A stretch of 64,000 nucleotides of DNA. Origin: Streptomyces bluensis. Lineage in GTDB: Bacteria > Actinomycetota > Actinomycetes > Streptomycetales > Streptomycetaceae. Below, piece after piece: positions 42,695-55,769 of the stretch (positions within the stretch are counted from its first letter, which is position 1; every line of letters starts with the position of its first letter). The notes beneath the pieces were generated by a model, which saw only the letters and a list, made by a program, of their open reading frames with translations, was not told the origin of the DNA and ran no database searches. The stretch is taken from contig NZ_BMVM01000027.1 of the NCBI RefSeq assembly GCF_014650715.1, positions 1-64,000 on the forward strand. The letters are read 5' to 3'. The translations under genes and the position numbers were made by a program.

Positions 42695-44463
42695 GGCTGC
42701 ACCGCTCCCAGTCCGGCGAGCATGGCGTCCCGCCGCGCCGCCACCCCGGCGATATCGTGCGGGCCGGTGTCCTCGCGGGCGCGCAGGAGCGGACCGAAGT
42801 CGACCTCCTCGACCGAGGCCGCCGGGACGCCGGAGTCCACCAGTTCACGGCAGCGGTCGGCGACCGCGAGGACGGCGTCGGTCAGGGCGGCCGTCTTCTC
42901 CCGGCCGCAGTACGCGTCCCGCTCGGACAGTGCGCTCTGCTGCAGCACGCCCTCCCGGACCAGCCTCCCCGCCAGCACACTCATCCGCTCCCGCGCGGGC
43001 AGGGCCGCTATGCCGATCAGTTCCACCAGATCGGCCAGCCGGTCGGCCTCCGCCAGCACCGCCCCCACCCGGTCGCGACGCCCGGCCCATGCCGGGTCTC
43101 CGGCCGCCCGGTGTCCCGCGGCCAGAACCGGTACGTCCCGGGAGAAGGACCCCGCCCAGGAGAGGGCCGGGTAGTGGCGGGCGTACGCGAGGTCGCGGTC
43201 GAGGGACCACAGACAGCGGACGAAGCGTTCGGTGTGCGCGGTCACCGGTTCCGTCATGTCCCCGCCGGGCGGGGACACCGCGCCGATCACGGTCACCGAT
43301 CCCCGTTCGCCGCCAAGGGTGGTCACGGCGGCGGCCCGCTCGTAGAAGGCCGCGATCGCGGAGGCAAGCCCGGCCGGGTAGCCCTCCTCGGCGGGCAGCG
43401 CGCCGGTACGGGACGCGAACTCGCGCAGCGCCTCGGCCCACCGGGAGGTCGAGTCGGCGATGACCACCACGTCCAGACCCATGTCCCGGAAGTACTCGGC
43501 GACCGTCACCCCCGTGTGGACGCTCGCCTCACGCGCCATCATCGGCATGTTGGAGGTGTTGGCGATCGTCACGGTGCGGTCCGCGAGGCGTCCGCCCGTG
43601 CGCGGGTCCCGCAGCTCCGACAGTTCGGTGATGACGTCGGCCATCTCGTTGCCACGCTCCCCGCAGCCGACGTAGACGATGACGTCGGCGTCGCACCACT
43701 TGGCGATCTGCTGCAGCAGTACGGTCTTGCCGGTGCCGAAGCCACCGGGCACGGCCACCGTGCTGCCCCGGGCCACGGGGAAGAGCAGGTCGATCACCCG
43801 CTGACCGGTGTTCAGGGCCTCGTGGCTGTCGACCCGCTCCCGCACCGGGCGTGGCCGACGCACCGGCCACCGGGTGCCGGCCGTCACCTCGGTACCGTCC
43901 ACCACCGCCACCACTGCCTCCCGAGGGTGGTCCCCGGCGACGGCGATCTCCTCCACCGCGCCCCGGCATCCGGGTGGCACGAGGACTTTCACCGGCACCG
44001 GTCCGGCACCGCGGATCTCCCCAAGCGTCTGTCCCTCGGTCACCTGCTCGTCCTGAGCCACCAAGGGGGAGAAGGACCAGGTGCGTTCCTCTGCCGCGGC
44101 TCGCTGCGTGCCGGGCAGCAGCCAGTCCCCGGCACCGGACAGGGGGCGCAGCAGACCGTCGAAGATTCCGCCGAGCAGTTCTGGACCGAGCCGCACCGAC
44201 AGCGGATGGCCCCGGGGCAGCGCCGTCTGCCCGGGAGCGAGGCCGCCGGTGTACTCGTATGCCTGGACGGTGACCACGTCACCGCTGATGGCCACGACCT
44301 CGCCGGGCAGCCCGGCCGGGCCGATCGAGACCAGGTCGTACATCGCGATGCCACCCGAGTACTCCATTTCGACCAACGGCCCGGTGACACGCAGGATCCG
44401 GGAGACCGGCTGCCGCGCAGCAGGTCGTCGACGAGTCCCGGAGGCTCCCGTCACGGCTCCCAC
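42691..44463 (-). CDS. atpA: V/A-type ATPase catalytic subunit A
   Basis: 590-aa catalytic subunit. Walker A reads [17 protein letters not shown] (usual GPFGSGKT), with catalytic Glu in [13 protein letters not shown] and [19 protein letters not shown]. The bulge/non-homologous region typical of V/A-type A subunits ([19 protein letters not shown]) is present, which separates it from F-type beta. GTG at 44463 gives a 13-bp overlap with subunit E; GTG at 44454 with a 4-bp overlap is an alternative. All catalytic residues seen are intact. Confidence 0.94.
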   Translation of the reverse strand: MGAVTGASGTRRRPAARQPVSRILRVTGPLVEMEYSGGIAMYDLVSIGPAGLPGEVVAISGDVVTVQAYEYTGGLAPGQTALPRGHPLSVRLGPELLGGIFDGLLRPLSGAGDWLLPGTQRAAAEERTWSFSPLVAQDEQVTEGQTLGEIRGAGPVPVKVLVPPGCRGAVEEIAVAGDHPREAVVAVVDGTEVTAGTRWPVRRPRPVRERVDSHEALNTGQRVIDLLFPVARGSTVAVPGGFGTGKTVLLQQIAKWCDADVIVYVGCGERGNEMADVITELSELRDPRTGGRLADRTVTIANTSNMPMMAREASVHTGVTVAEYFRDMGLDVVVIADSTSRWAEALREFASRTGALPAEEGYPAGLASAIAAFYERAAAVTTLGGERGSVTVIGAVSPPGGDMTEPVTAHTERFVRCLWSLDRDLAYARHYPALSWAGSFSRDVPVLAAGHRAAGDPAWAGRRDRVGAVLAEADRLADLVELIGIAALPARERMSVLAGRLVREGVLQQSALSERDAYCGREKTAALTDAVLAVADRCRELVDSGVPAASVEEVDFGPLLRAREDTGPHDIAGVAARRDAMLAGLGAVQP

Positions 44464-44978
44464 AGGCTCCGCACCTCCCCTCCCATTCGGTCCAGCGCGC
44501 GGTCGGCCAGCACCGTCAGCGAGAGATCGACCTGCTTTCCCGGCGCCCGGCCCACCACACCTCCTTCGGCGTGCTCGCTCACCTCGGCGGCGGGACCCAG
44601 CAGGACACGGGCGCGCTGCTCCAGCCGCTCCCGCACGGCGGCGTAGCCGTCGGTCCGGCGCAGCTCGCGGACCCGTTCGGCGGCCTCGTGGCGCAGTTCT
44701 TCATACGCCTCCCGGCGGGCGGCGAGCGTGCGGGACCTGGCCTGCCGCCGGGCCGTGACGAGGAGATCGCGGGCGGCGTCCGCGCCGTCGGCCTCGCCCT
44801 GCCGCCGGGCCTCGTCGAGGATCGCGCGGGCCTCGGCGCGGGCCTGGTCGAGCCGGGCGGCGGTCTCGCGCTCCGTGCGGGCCAGGAGCGCTGCGGCGTC
44901 GGCGTGAGCGGACCGCAGCAGGCCCGCCCGTACCGGGTGGAGCGCGTCCGTCGTCTGGTCGGGGGCCGGGGGCGTCAT
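44451..44978 (-). CDS. atpE: V/A-type ATPase subunit E (peripheral stalk)
   Basis: 175-aa stalk protein. The N-terminal two-thirds is a charged Ala/Glu/Arg-rich coiled coil (AALLARTERETAARLDQAR), and the C-terminal globular part contacts the head. ATG at 44978 overlaps subunit F's stop by 4 bp. Identity rests on composition, length and operon position more than on strict motifs. Confidence 0.82.
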   Translation of the reverse strand: MTPPAPDQTTDALHPVRAGLLRSAHADAAALLARTERETAARLDQARAEARAILDEARRQGEADGADAARDLLVTARRQARSRTLAARREAYEELRHEAAERVRELRRTDGYAAVRERLEQRARVLLGPAAEVSEHAEGGVVGRAPGKQVDLSLTVLADRALDRMGGEVRSLWEP

Positions 44979-45202
44979 GGCGGCATCACCGCGGTCAGCG
45001 GCCGGCGGCTCCCGAGCGCCGCGAGATCCGGCCCCAGCGCCTCGGCCGCGGCAGGGGTGAGGATCACCAGCTCGATGCCGTCCGGCAGGCTGCGCCAGAG
45101 GCGGCGTACGGCGTCGGGGTCGTCGGCGAGGAGGACGACGGCTCCGGCCAGGGCCAGACCGGCCACACGGTCCCGTTCTCCGAGGGCGGCGACGCTGCCC
45201 AT
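44975..45202 (-). CDS. atpF: V/A-type ATPase subunit F
   Basis: 75-aa protein, shorter than the usual ~100. It has the subunit-F features LAGAVVLLADDPDAVRRLW and IELVILTPAAAEAL, the Rossmann-like fold that caps the rotor D subunit. Its position between K and E supports the call. ATG at 45202 lies two bases after subunit K's stop. Confidence 0.75.
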   Translation of the reverse strand: MGSVAALGERDRVAGLALAGAVVLLADDPDAVRRLWRSLPDGIELVILTPAAAEALGPDLAALGSRRPLTAVMPP

Positions 45203-45204
45203 GA

Positions 45205-47103
<1,899 letters not shown>

Positions 47104-47117
<14 letters not shown>

Positions 47118-48087
47118 CGAGCACCTCCACGGGCCAGTCCCCGGGGCCACCGCCCCGGGCGGCCAGTTCCAGCGCACCGCGGGTCCGCCATGCGTCGGCG
47201 GACAGCAACGCCACGGCCCCGACCACCGGCTGCGGGCCGAACCGTGACCGGCGCAGCAGTTCCCGGCCATCCCGCTCGACTGCCTCCCACCATCGTGCCT
47301 CCGCCCGCCACAGATCCGCCGCCTCGTCGACGTCGTCCAGCAGCCACCTCGCGGTGACCGGCAGCGCCTGCCGGAACTCGGCGTACGACGCCGCTGCCAC
47401 CGCACGTGGGCCGAGCAGGCGGGCTGTCCGGCGGGCGGAGACGTCCGGCATCCGGCGGCCGACGACGAACACCTCGCGGGCGAACAACAGGGCGAGCCGG
47501 GCCGTGGCCCAGCGCACCGCGTCGGGAACGGTGGTGGCGAGCCGTACGGCAGCGGAGGCCCGCATGCCGGTGGCGACCGCGGCGGGGGAGTCGCCTCCGG
47601 GGTCGCCCCAGGCGGAGGTTGCGAGGGCCGTACGCAGTTCCGACGGCGTACGGGTGCGGACGAGCCGTGGCCAGGCGAGCCCCAGCGCGCCCAGGCGGTA
47701 GGGCGGGGGGTGGAGGCGCCCAGAGCCCTGCTGTCGTGGGTCGGGCCCCGCCCGGCCGGAGGGCTCGGCCGAGAGGGAACGCAGATGGTGCCCGGTGTTG
47801 GAGATCTCGAATCCGGCGGCGAGCGCCCGGACGGCGTCGGCGCCGGTGGCCGGCTGCCAGCCGGCGAGGACCCGCAGATGCCAGAGCAGGGTCGCCGAGA
47901 CCGCACGCTGGGCCTCGGCCAAGGTGGCGCCGGGGGTGACGTCGTGCCGGTATGCGGTGGCCGCCAAGTAGCGCAGGGCGTCGTCCAACGTCCGGGACCC
48001 GGCCACGCTGCGGACGCCGTCCGCGCCCAGGCATCTCGTGCGCAGGGCCCGTGCCCGGGTCACACCGGCCACCCATCCGGCGCCCAT
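47104..48087 (-). CDS. atpC: V/A-type ATPase subunit C (rotor-ring adaptor)
   Basis: 327-aa mostly helical, Arg/Ala-rich protein resembling the AtpC/NtpC (d-like) funnel that joins the D-F shaft to the c-ring. Weak family marks are LGALGLAWPRLVR, SELRTALATSAWGD and EVFVVGRRMPDV. The call depends strongly on operon position, since no other subunit C is present and every other subunit is. It overlaps the previous gene by one base (TGATG). Confidence 0.7.
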
Positions 48088-48587
48088 CAGGGATCATCCT
48101 CCCCGCGCCTTCCGCGGCCCGGAGCCCCCTGAGGCGCCGGTGCGGGTGGCGGTCCCTCTTCCGCCGCGAGGTCCTCCAGCACCAGTGCGAGCACACGGTC
48201 GGCGAGCGGGGACGTCCGGGACCTGGCGCGGTCGCGTACAGCGGTCGCCTCCCGTTCAGCCGCGGCGCGCAGGGCCGCCGCCTCGCCTTCGGCGGCACGC
48301 AGCACCTGCTCGGCGGCGCCTGCCCGTATCCGACCGGCCTCCTCACGCGCCTCGGCCACGATTGCCTCCGCCTGCCGATCGGCTTCCCGCCGGCGTGACG
48401 CGGCGGTGTCGGCGGCCCGCTCGCGTACGGTCCGGGCTTCCGCCTCGGCATGCTCAAGCAGGGCCAGGGGCGGTGCGAGTTCCGCACGGAGTTCGGCGGA
48501 GCGGTCCCCGGGGACACCACCGGGTGCGGCACGGCCGGGCGAGGCCGCCGGCCGGAACCGTGTCAGAAAGTCCCGGAAACCCGCCAC
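48087..48587 (-). CDS. V/A-type ATPase subunit G/H (peripheral stalk helix)
   Basis: 166-aa protein dominated by one long Ala/Glu/Arg coiled coil (EHAEAEARTVRERAADTAA through AEREATAVRDRARSR), fitting the G/H partner of subunit E in the stator stalk. GTG at 48587 has AGGAGAG five bases upstream and is first in the operon. The 245-bp gap before it holds the operon promoter. Confidence 0.78.
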   Translation of the reverse strand: MAGFRDFLTRFRPAASPGRAAPGGVPGDRSAELRAELAPPLALLEHAEAEARTVRERAADTAASRRREADRQAEAIVAEAREEAGRIRAGAAEQVLRAAEGEAAALRAAAEREATAVRDRARSRTSPLADRVLALVLEDLAAEEGPPPAPAPQGAPGRGRRGEDDP

Positions 48588-48683
48588 GAACTCTCCTACA
48601 GGTCGGTCCAAGACCCTGCTCTCAGTCTTCCCCTGGCGCGCTTCCCAGTCTCTACGGTGGACGGGGACCTGTCGCGTCGCACT

Positions 48684-48697
48684 GGGCCAGTTGTCCC
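48684..48697. promoter_or_regulatory. DevR/DosR-type dyad upstream of the ATPase operon
   Basis: GGGCCAGTTGTCCC fits the GGGNC-N4-GNCCC pattern of DevR/DosR (OsdR) boxes and lies about 97 bp upstream of the first ATPase gene. It is a partial match only and the single clear one found in this island; a weaker relative (GGGCGGCTTGTCCT) is at 55974-55987. Confidence 0.3.
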
Positions 48698-48831
48698 GCA
48701 TCCGGGAGCCCTCATGGCGGAACCGCACAAGGCTCTGGTCCCCGAACCGCTCGCTTCTGTGGGGACGCCGACGGCACCGAAGCGGTCTGAGCCGTAGCAG
48801 TCCACTGGGTGCACATCACAGCGTGTGGCTG

Positions 48832-49083
48832 TCACTGCGTGTGGGCGACGAGGAAGTCGGCGCAGCCCGCGAGCGTGGTGAGCCGGGGTGTGTCCTCGTC
48901 CTCGATGCGGATGCCGGACCGTTCGCTGAGGACCTCGACGAAACTCAGGAAATCCAGTGAGTCCATCTCCAGCATGTCGCGGAACGCGTCGTCCGGTCCC
49001 AGTGCGCCGACGTCGGCGTCGGGAATGACGCGGGAGATCGACTCCCTGACCATGTCCAGTGCATCGGTTCGGTTCATGTTCAC
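48832..49083 (-). CDS. Acyl carrier protein in the 2-oxoacid dehydrogenase operon
   Basis: 83-aa acidic helical carrier protein. The 4'-phosphopantetheine serine is in EMDSLDFLSFVEVL. GTG at 49083 has GGAG five bases upstream; ATG at 49077 is an alternative. It is last in a five-gene operon after an acyl-CoA synthetase, E1alpha, E1beta and E2, with no fatty-acid or polyketide synthase gene near. The context suggests it accepts an acyl group from the E2 lipoyl arm or from the synthetase, which is unusual for a dehydrogenase complex. Confidence 0.88.
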   Translation of the reverse strand: MNMNRTDALDMVRESISRVIPDADVGALGPDDAFRDMLEMDSLDFLSFVEVLSERSGIRIEDEDTPRLTTLAGCADFLVAHTQ

Positions 49084-49110
49084 AGGTGCTCCGGTTCACA
49101 GGTGCTCCGG
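49079..49110. repeat. 16-bp tandem duplication at the E2-ACP junction
   Basis: TTCACAGGTGCTCCGG occurs at 49079-49094 and 49095-49110. It duplicates the E2 stop-codon region and supplies the ACP ribosome site and GTG start. Confidence 0.85.
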
Positions 49111-50574
49111 GTTCTGCAGGAGGCGGGCGACCACCGTGAGGTACCGGGCACCGACGGCACCGTCCGTCGCCCGGTGGTCGGCCGAGAGGGTCGCCGTGAC
49201 CACGGGCCGCACGCCCAGCAGGCCGTTGACGGCGCACGGCCGGTCGACCACGCGCCCGAAACCGACCAGGGCCACTTGCGGCGGGTGGATCACGCCGAAG
49301 ATCGTCTCCACTCCTTGATCGCCGAGGTTGGTGACCGTGAGCGTGGCGTCGGACACCTCGGACCCGCGCAGCCTGCCCGTACGGGCTCGGGTGACCACGT
49401 CCTTCAGGGCCGTCATCAACTGCGGGAGCGCCAGGGCGTCGGCATGGTGCAGCGCCGGGGCCACGAGCCCGCCGCCGCGCAGGGACACGGCCACGCCGAG
49501 GTGGACGCCCTCGCCGGCCGTGAAGTGGTCATCGGTCCAGAAGCCGTTGAGCTCGGGGACGTTCCGGGCAGCCAGAGCCGCCGCCTTGAGCAGCAGGGCC
49601 GCGGGGAGCAGCCGTTCACCGACCGGGCTGTGCCGGTTGTGCTCGTGCAGCCAGTCCATCGCGGCGGCCATGTCCACGGTGGTGGAGAGGTAGTAGTGGG
49701 GGATGTCCCGGTTGGCGCGTGTCATCAGGCCGGCTATCGCCTGGCGCATGGCCGCGGACCGGTCTTCCAACGGGCCTTCGGCAGAGGGCCGTGCGGCGGA
49801 AGGACGTACCGGGGTGGCGCCCGAGGGCCGTGCGGGGGCCGACGGGCCCGGGGCTGCCTGGCGGACGTCCGTGGCACGGACGGCCGACTCCCTGCCCGTC
49901 CCCGTCACCGTGGTCAGGTCGACGCCCAGTTCGGCGGCGAGCCTCCGGGCGAGGGGGGTGGCCCGCACGCGAGGCGGCCGAGCAGTGGCTCGGGCAGCCG
50001 CCGCTTCCTCGACATCGGTCCGGGTGACGCGCCCTCCGGGGCCGGTGCCGTGGAGGGTCTCCAGGTCGATGCCGCTCTGTTCGGCGAGATGCCGTACCAA
50101 GGGGACTGCCTCGATGCGGCCGGGCTGCCGAGCGGCGGTCGGTACGGGCACGGGCACCGGGACGGTTACGTGGGGTGGGGACGGGGGCTCGGAGGGTTCG
50201 CCCTCCGTCGGTACCGGGCGGACCGGTCGTCGCCCTTCCACCTTCTCGGCTTCCGTCGGCCCCTCAGGTTTCCTGGCCTTCGCCGGTTTCCGGGGTTTGT
50301 GCGGCTTCTTCGTCCTTCCCGGTTTCCCGGCTTTCTCCGCCATTGGCCCGATCAGCGCGAGCGGCGTGCCCACCGGCACCGTCGTGCCGGGCTCGACGAG
50401 CAGATTCGCCATGGTCCCGGTTTCGAAGCACTCCACCTCGATCGTCGACTTGGCGGTTTCGACGACCGCGACCGGATCGCCCTTGTGGACCGGGTCGCCG
50501 GGCGCCACCAGCCATTCCAGGAGCGTGCCCTCGTCCATGTCGGCGCCGAGGGACGGCATGGTGAACTCGGCCAT
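49096..50574 (-). CDS. 2-oxoacid dehydrogenase E2 acyltransferase with two E1/E3-binding domains
   Basis: 492-aa E2. The lipoyl domain (residues 1-80) has the modified Lys in VETAKSTIEVE. A Lys/Pro-rich linker is followed by two peripheral-subunit-binding domains: VPLVRHLAEQSGIDLETLHG, GGRVTRTDV and TPLARRLAAELGVDLTTVTG, AVRATDV. The C-terminal catalytic domain ends with SADHRATDGAVGA (HxxxDG active site). Most E2s have one such binding domain. It transfers an acyl group from lipoyl to CoA, or here perhaps to the ACP. ATG is two bases after the E1beta stop. Confidence 0.92.
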   Translation of the reverse strand: MAEFTMPSLGADMDEGTLLEWLVAPGDPVHKGDPVAVVETAKSTIEVECFETGTMANLLVEPGTTVPVGTPLALIGPMAEKAGKPGRTKKPHKPRKPAKARKPEGPTEAEKVEGRRPVRPVPTEGEPSEPPSPPHVTVPVPVPVPTAARQPGRIEAVPLVRHLAEQSGIDLETLHGTGPGGRVTRTDVEEAAAARATARPPRVRATPLARRLAAELGVDLTTVTGTGRESAVRATDVRQAAPGPSAPARPSGATPVRPSAARPSAEGPLEDRSAAMRQAIAGLMTRANRDIPHYYLSTTVDMAAAMDWLHEHNRHSPVGERLLPAALLLKAAALAARNVPELNGFWTDDHFTAGEGVHLGVAVSLRGGGLVAPALHHADALALPQLMTALKDVVTRARTGRLRGSEVSDATLTVTNLGDQGVETIFGVIHPPQVALVGFGRVVDRPCAVNGLLGVRPVVTATLSADHRATDGAVGARYLTVVARLLQNPEHL

Positions 50575-50576
50575 GA

Positions 50577-51578
50577 TCAGTCCACCGCCCGGTGGGCGGC
50601 CGCGACGATGTCAGCGGTCTGCGGCAGGGCGGCCTGCTCCAGCCGCCGGGCGTACGGTATGGGCACCTCCGCACTGCACACCCGCTCCACGGGTGCGTCC
50701 AATTCGTAGAACGACCCTTCGGCGATGCGGGCGGACACTTCGGCCGCGAGGCTTCCCGTGCGCCACGCCTCGTCGATGACCACCGCACGGTGGGTACGTG
50801 CCACGGAGGCGGTGATGGCCGCGTCGTCGAGAGGGCGGAGCGCGCGCAGGTCGATGACTTCGGCGCGGATGCCCTCGGCAGCCAGTTCGTCCGCTGCCGC
50901 GAGGGCCTTGGGCAGCGAACCGCCGTATGTGATCAGGGAGATGTCGGTGCCGGCGCGGCGGATCGCGGCATGGTCCAGGTCCATGGCTTCGGAGGGCGGG
51001 CGGAGTTCGCCGGAGACGTTGTAGAGGCTCCCGTGCTCGAAGATCAGTACGGGGTCGGGGTCGGCGAGTGCCGGGGCGAGCATGTGGCGTGCGTCCTCCA
51101 GCGTGGCGGGGGCGAGGACGCGGATGCCGGGGATGTGCGCGTACCAGCCTTCCAGGCTGTGCGAGTGCTGGGCGGCGAGCTGCCGTCCGGCGCCCGTGGT
51201 CATGCGGATGACCAGCGGCACGGGTAGCTGGCCGCCCGACATGTGCAGCAGAGTGGCGGCGTTGTTGAGGATCTGGTCCAGGGCGAGCAGGCTGAAGTTG
51301 ACGGTCATGATCTCGACGATGGGCCGCATCCCGGCCAGGGCGGCGCCGATGCCGGCGCCCACGAACGCGGACTCCGACAGCGGGGTGTCGCGGACGCGTT
51401 CGGGGCCGAACTCCTCCAGCAGACCGAGGCTGACACCGAAGCATCCGCCGTATCGGCCCACATCCTCGCCCATGAGGAAGACGCGGTCGTCGGAGCGCAG
51501 GGCCTCCCGGAGGGCCTCGCGCATCGCCTCCCGGTAGGTCGTCTTCTCCTCGTGTGTTCGGCCGCCGCCCACGGTCAA
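50577..51578 (-). CDS. 2-oxoacid dehydrogenase E1 beta subunit
   Basis: 333-aa transketolase-like beta subunit. It has [33 protein letters not shown] and [21 protein letters not shown], with C-terminal [12 protein letters not shown]. With E1alpha it forms the thiamine-diphosphate site that decarboxylates a 2-oxoacid. It resembles pyruvate/acetoin-type rather than clearly branched-chain enzymes. Its TTG start overlaps the E1alpha stop (TTGA). Confidence 0.93.
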   Translation of the reverse strand: MTVGGGRTHEEKTTYREAMREALREALRSDDRVFLMGEDVGRYGGCFGVSLGLLEEFGPERVRDTPLSESAFVGAGIGAALAGMRPIVEIMTVNFSLLALDQILNNAATLLHMSGGQLPVPLVIRMTTGAGRQLAAQHSHSLEGWYAHIPGIRVLAPATLEDARHMLAPALADPDPVLIFEHGSLYNVSGELRPPSEAMDLDHAAIRRAGTDISLITYGGSLPKALAAADELAAEGIRAEVIDLRALRPLDDAAITASVARTHRAVVIDEAWRTGSLAAEVSARIAEGSFYELDAPVERVCSAEVPIPYARRLEQAALPQTADIVAAAHRAVD

Positions 51579-52683
51579 CCCACCGCCCGTGCAGAGGAAC
51601 TCGTGACGTGGTGGAGCAGGTGCCCGACTGGCTCCTCGGGCGCTTGTTCGGCCGCTTCGACGGCGTGGTCGACCTCGGCGGTGATCCGCTGCTCGATCCG
51701 GGCCACATCCTCGTCGCTCAACTCGCGGTTCTCACGCATGCGGTCCGTGAGAAGGCTGATCGGATCCCGGGATTTCCACTGCTCGATCTCTCCCTTCTCG
51801 CGGTACCGGTCCGGGTCGTACATCGAGTGAGCCCGGAAGCGGTAGGTGCGCAGCTCCAGGAAGTGCGGTCCGGTGCCGGCCCGGATCCCCTCCACGGCCT
51901 GTCGGGCGGCCCGCTCGACGGCCTCGACGTCCATGCCGTCCACGGCCCAGGCGACCATGCCGTAGGAGGTGGCGCGCATCGCCAGGTCGGTCTGTGCCTC
52001 GTGCCGCTCCAGGGCCGTGCCCATGGCGTAGAGGTTGTTCTCGCAGATGAGGAGCAGAGGCAGCTTCCACAGGGCCGCCAGGTTCGCGGTCTCGTGGAAC
52101 TCGCCCTCGGCGAAGGCACCGTCGCCGAAGAAACAGCAGGTGACATGGGTCTGTCCGCGCATGTGGTCGGCGAGGGCGAGCCCGGCGGCCAGGGGGAGTC
52201 CACCGGCGACGATCGCGTTGCCGCCGTAGAAGCGGCGGCTCGCGTCGAACAGGTGCATCGATCCGCCCCGGCCGCCGCTGCACCCGGTCGTCCTGCCGTA
52301 CATCTCGGCCATGACGGCCTCCGCGGTGATCCCGCGGGCCAGCGCGTGGCCATGTTCTCGGTAGGTGGAGACCACCGCGTCCTCGGGTGTCAGTGCTTCG
52401 TTGACGCCGACGGCGACGGCTTCCTCGCCGATGTACAGGTGGACGAAGCCGCGGATCTTGGCGGCGCTGTACAGCTCGACGCACCGTTCCTCGAAGCGCC
52501 GGATGCGCAGCATGTCCTCCAGCAGCTCCATCCTGTGCGCGGTGTCCGGTCCAGCGGCCGGAACCCTTGTCGTCGGGCCCCTGGCGCTCTTCGTCTTCTT
52601 CATCGTCGTGGTCTTCTTCGCGGCCGTTCTGGCGGTTTTCTGGGGTGCCGGGGCCTTCTTGGCCCGGGTGGTGCCGGCCGGAC

Positions 52684-52687
<4 letters not shown>
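51575..52687 (-). CDS. 2-oxoacid dehydrogenase E1 alpha subunit
   Basis: 370-aa thiamine-diphosphate subunit. ThDP motif [17 protein letters not shown] ends in [10 protein letters not shown] (GDG-x-NN). Other family segments are [32 protein letters not shown] and [12 protein letters not shown] with the phosphorylation-loop-like Ser. The first ~45 residues are Lys/Ala/Thr-rich and probably disordered. ATG at 52687 has GGAGGG six bases upstream and overlaps the synthetase stop. Confidence 0.93.
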
Positions 52688-54474
<1,787 letters not shown>

Positions 54475-54553
54475 GGGTCACTCCTCCCGGCACTGCCCCC
54501 GATCTCCAGAGTCGCCGAGCCCAGCCCCGGCCGCATGTCGGTCGCGGGACACG

Positions 54554-54581
54554 GCCGCGGCCCGCCCGGACGGGCCGCGGC
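54554..54581 (-). terminator. Terminator-like hairpin after the CBS-BON gene
   Basis: Perfect 11-bp stem (54554-54564 with 54571-54581, CCGCGGCCCG core) and six-base loop, 28 bases after the CBS-BON stop on the minus strand and about 80 bases before the synthetase start. Confidence 0.7.
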
Positions 54582-54608
54582 GGGCGGGCGCCCACGTCCG
54601 GCAGCCGG

Positions 54609-55286
54609 TCACGGTGCTTTCTCGGGCGCGCCCGAAGCGGCTGACTGGCCGGTGAGATGTGGTTCGACGTCCACGACACCCTCCACGGCGCGCACGAGGC
54701 GCACAGCGACCGAGATGAGCGAGGTGTCGCTGATGTGTCCGCGGAGCGTGACGACCCCCTCGTGCACGTTCACGTGGATGGCGTGGCTGAAGGCCGGGAA
54801 GAGGTACGACACCACGGTGCGGCGGACCTCCTCCTCGATCTCCTCGTCCGGCCGCAGGAAGACCTTCAGCAGGTCGGCGCGGCTGACAATCCCCTGGAGC
54901 ATGCCTTCGTCGTCGATCACGGGCAGTCGTTTGACGCGCCGGACGGCCATGATCCGGGCTGCCTGGGCGAGTGTGGCGTCGGAATGGACCGTGATGGCGG
55001 GCGCACTCATGAGCTCCCCGGCCGTCACGGCCCCCGCCTTGGCGAGGTCGGACAGACGCCGGCGCTGCTCAAGGAGGTTCGGGTCGCTGTCGCGGAACTC
55101 CTCCTTCGGCAGCAGATCGGCTTCGGAGACGACGCCGACGACGCGCCCTTCACCCTCCAGCACCGGCATGGCACTGACCTTCCACTGCTCCATCGTCCGG
55201 ATGATCTCCTTGAAGAGCGCGTCGCGCCCCACAGCCACGACTGTCCGGGTCATCACATCGCTCACGATGTGCGGGGTCTCAGGCAC
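54609..55286 (-). CDS. CBS-pair protein with C-terminal BON domain
   Basis: 225-aa cytosolic protein. Two CBS motifs (VSDVMTRTVVAVGRDALF..., AGELMSAPAITVHSDATL...) form an adenine-nucleotide-sensing module, followed by a BON domain (FSHAIHVNVHEGVVTLRGHI). The BON domain is usually linked to membrane or phospholipid interaction. It probably senses energy charge. It lies 24 bp after the cyclic-nucleotide-domain gene in the same operon. Confidence 0.92.
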   Translation of the reverse strand: MPETPHIVSDVMTRTVVAVGRDALFKEIIRTMEQWKVSAMPVLEGEGRVVGVVSEADLLPKEEFRDSDPNLLEQRRRLSDLAKAGAVTAGELMSAPAITVHSDATLAQAARIMAVRRVKRLPVIDDEGMLQGIVSRADLLKVFLRPDEEIEEEVRRTVVSYLFPAFSHAIHVNVHEGVVTLRGHISDTSLISVAVRLVRAVEGVVDVEPHLTGQSAASGAPEKAP

Positions 55287-55310
55287 TTGGGGCCTCCTCG
55301 TTCAGCCTCA

Positions 55311-55769
55311 TCAGGGCACCTCGCCCGCACCGTGGGGTGCGTACAGGTCGAGGAGCCGCACCCGGGCGGACCTGAGCCGGCCGGCGATCACTCCGGAGAC
55401 ATAGGTCAGCAGCGCGTGATCCAGCTCCGGGTCCTTCCCGCACAGCTCACGGACCGCGGTCGCGTCGAACTCGTAGGCACGCACCGGGCTGCTGGCCTGA
55501 GCCCCCAGGTGCCAGCGATGGGGAGGGACCAGCCACGACCAGCCCAGCAGTTCCCCCGCGCCAACGGTCTCGATGACCGCCGCACGGCGGCCGGGTACGT
55601 GAAGGTCGAGGGCGACGGTGCCCGTGTGGATGATCCAGAAGCGGTCGGCCCGGCCGCCCTCGTCGAAGATGCGCTCGTCGATCGCGAAGGACACCTCGCG
55701 AGCGAGTGACATGAACTGCTCGCGATGTTCCTTGGTCAGGGCGCCGAAGACGCCGGTCCTCGCAACCAC
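55311..55769 (-). CDS. Stand-alone cyclic-nucleotide-binding-domain protein
   Basis: 152-aa protein that is a single CNB domain (IDERIFDEGGRADRFWIIHTG, VIETVGAGELLGWSWLVPPH) with a C-terminal helix and no HTH, so it is not a DNA-binding Crp. The phosphate-binding cassette lacks the FGE...R(T/S)A pattern needed for cAMP; it may bind another ligand or none. GTG at 55769 is chosen for its GGGAGGG site six bases upstream; ATG at 55790 is an alternative. It is co-transcribed with the CBS-BON gene. Confidence 0.82.
   Translation of the reverse strand: MVARTGVFGALTKEHREQFMSLAREVSFAIDERIFDEGGRADRFWIIHTGTVALDLHVPGRRAAVIETVGAGELLGWSWLVPPHRWHLGAQASSPVRAYEFDATAVRELCGKDPELDHALLTYVSGVIAGRLRSARVRLLDLYAPHGAGEVP

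Noticed and set aside
42757-44646. Plus-strand frame of 629 codons opposite ATPase subunit A
   Set aside because: Shadow of subunit A; no recognisable domains, while subunit A has intact catalytic motifs.
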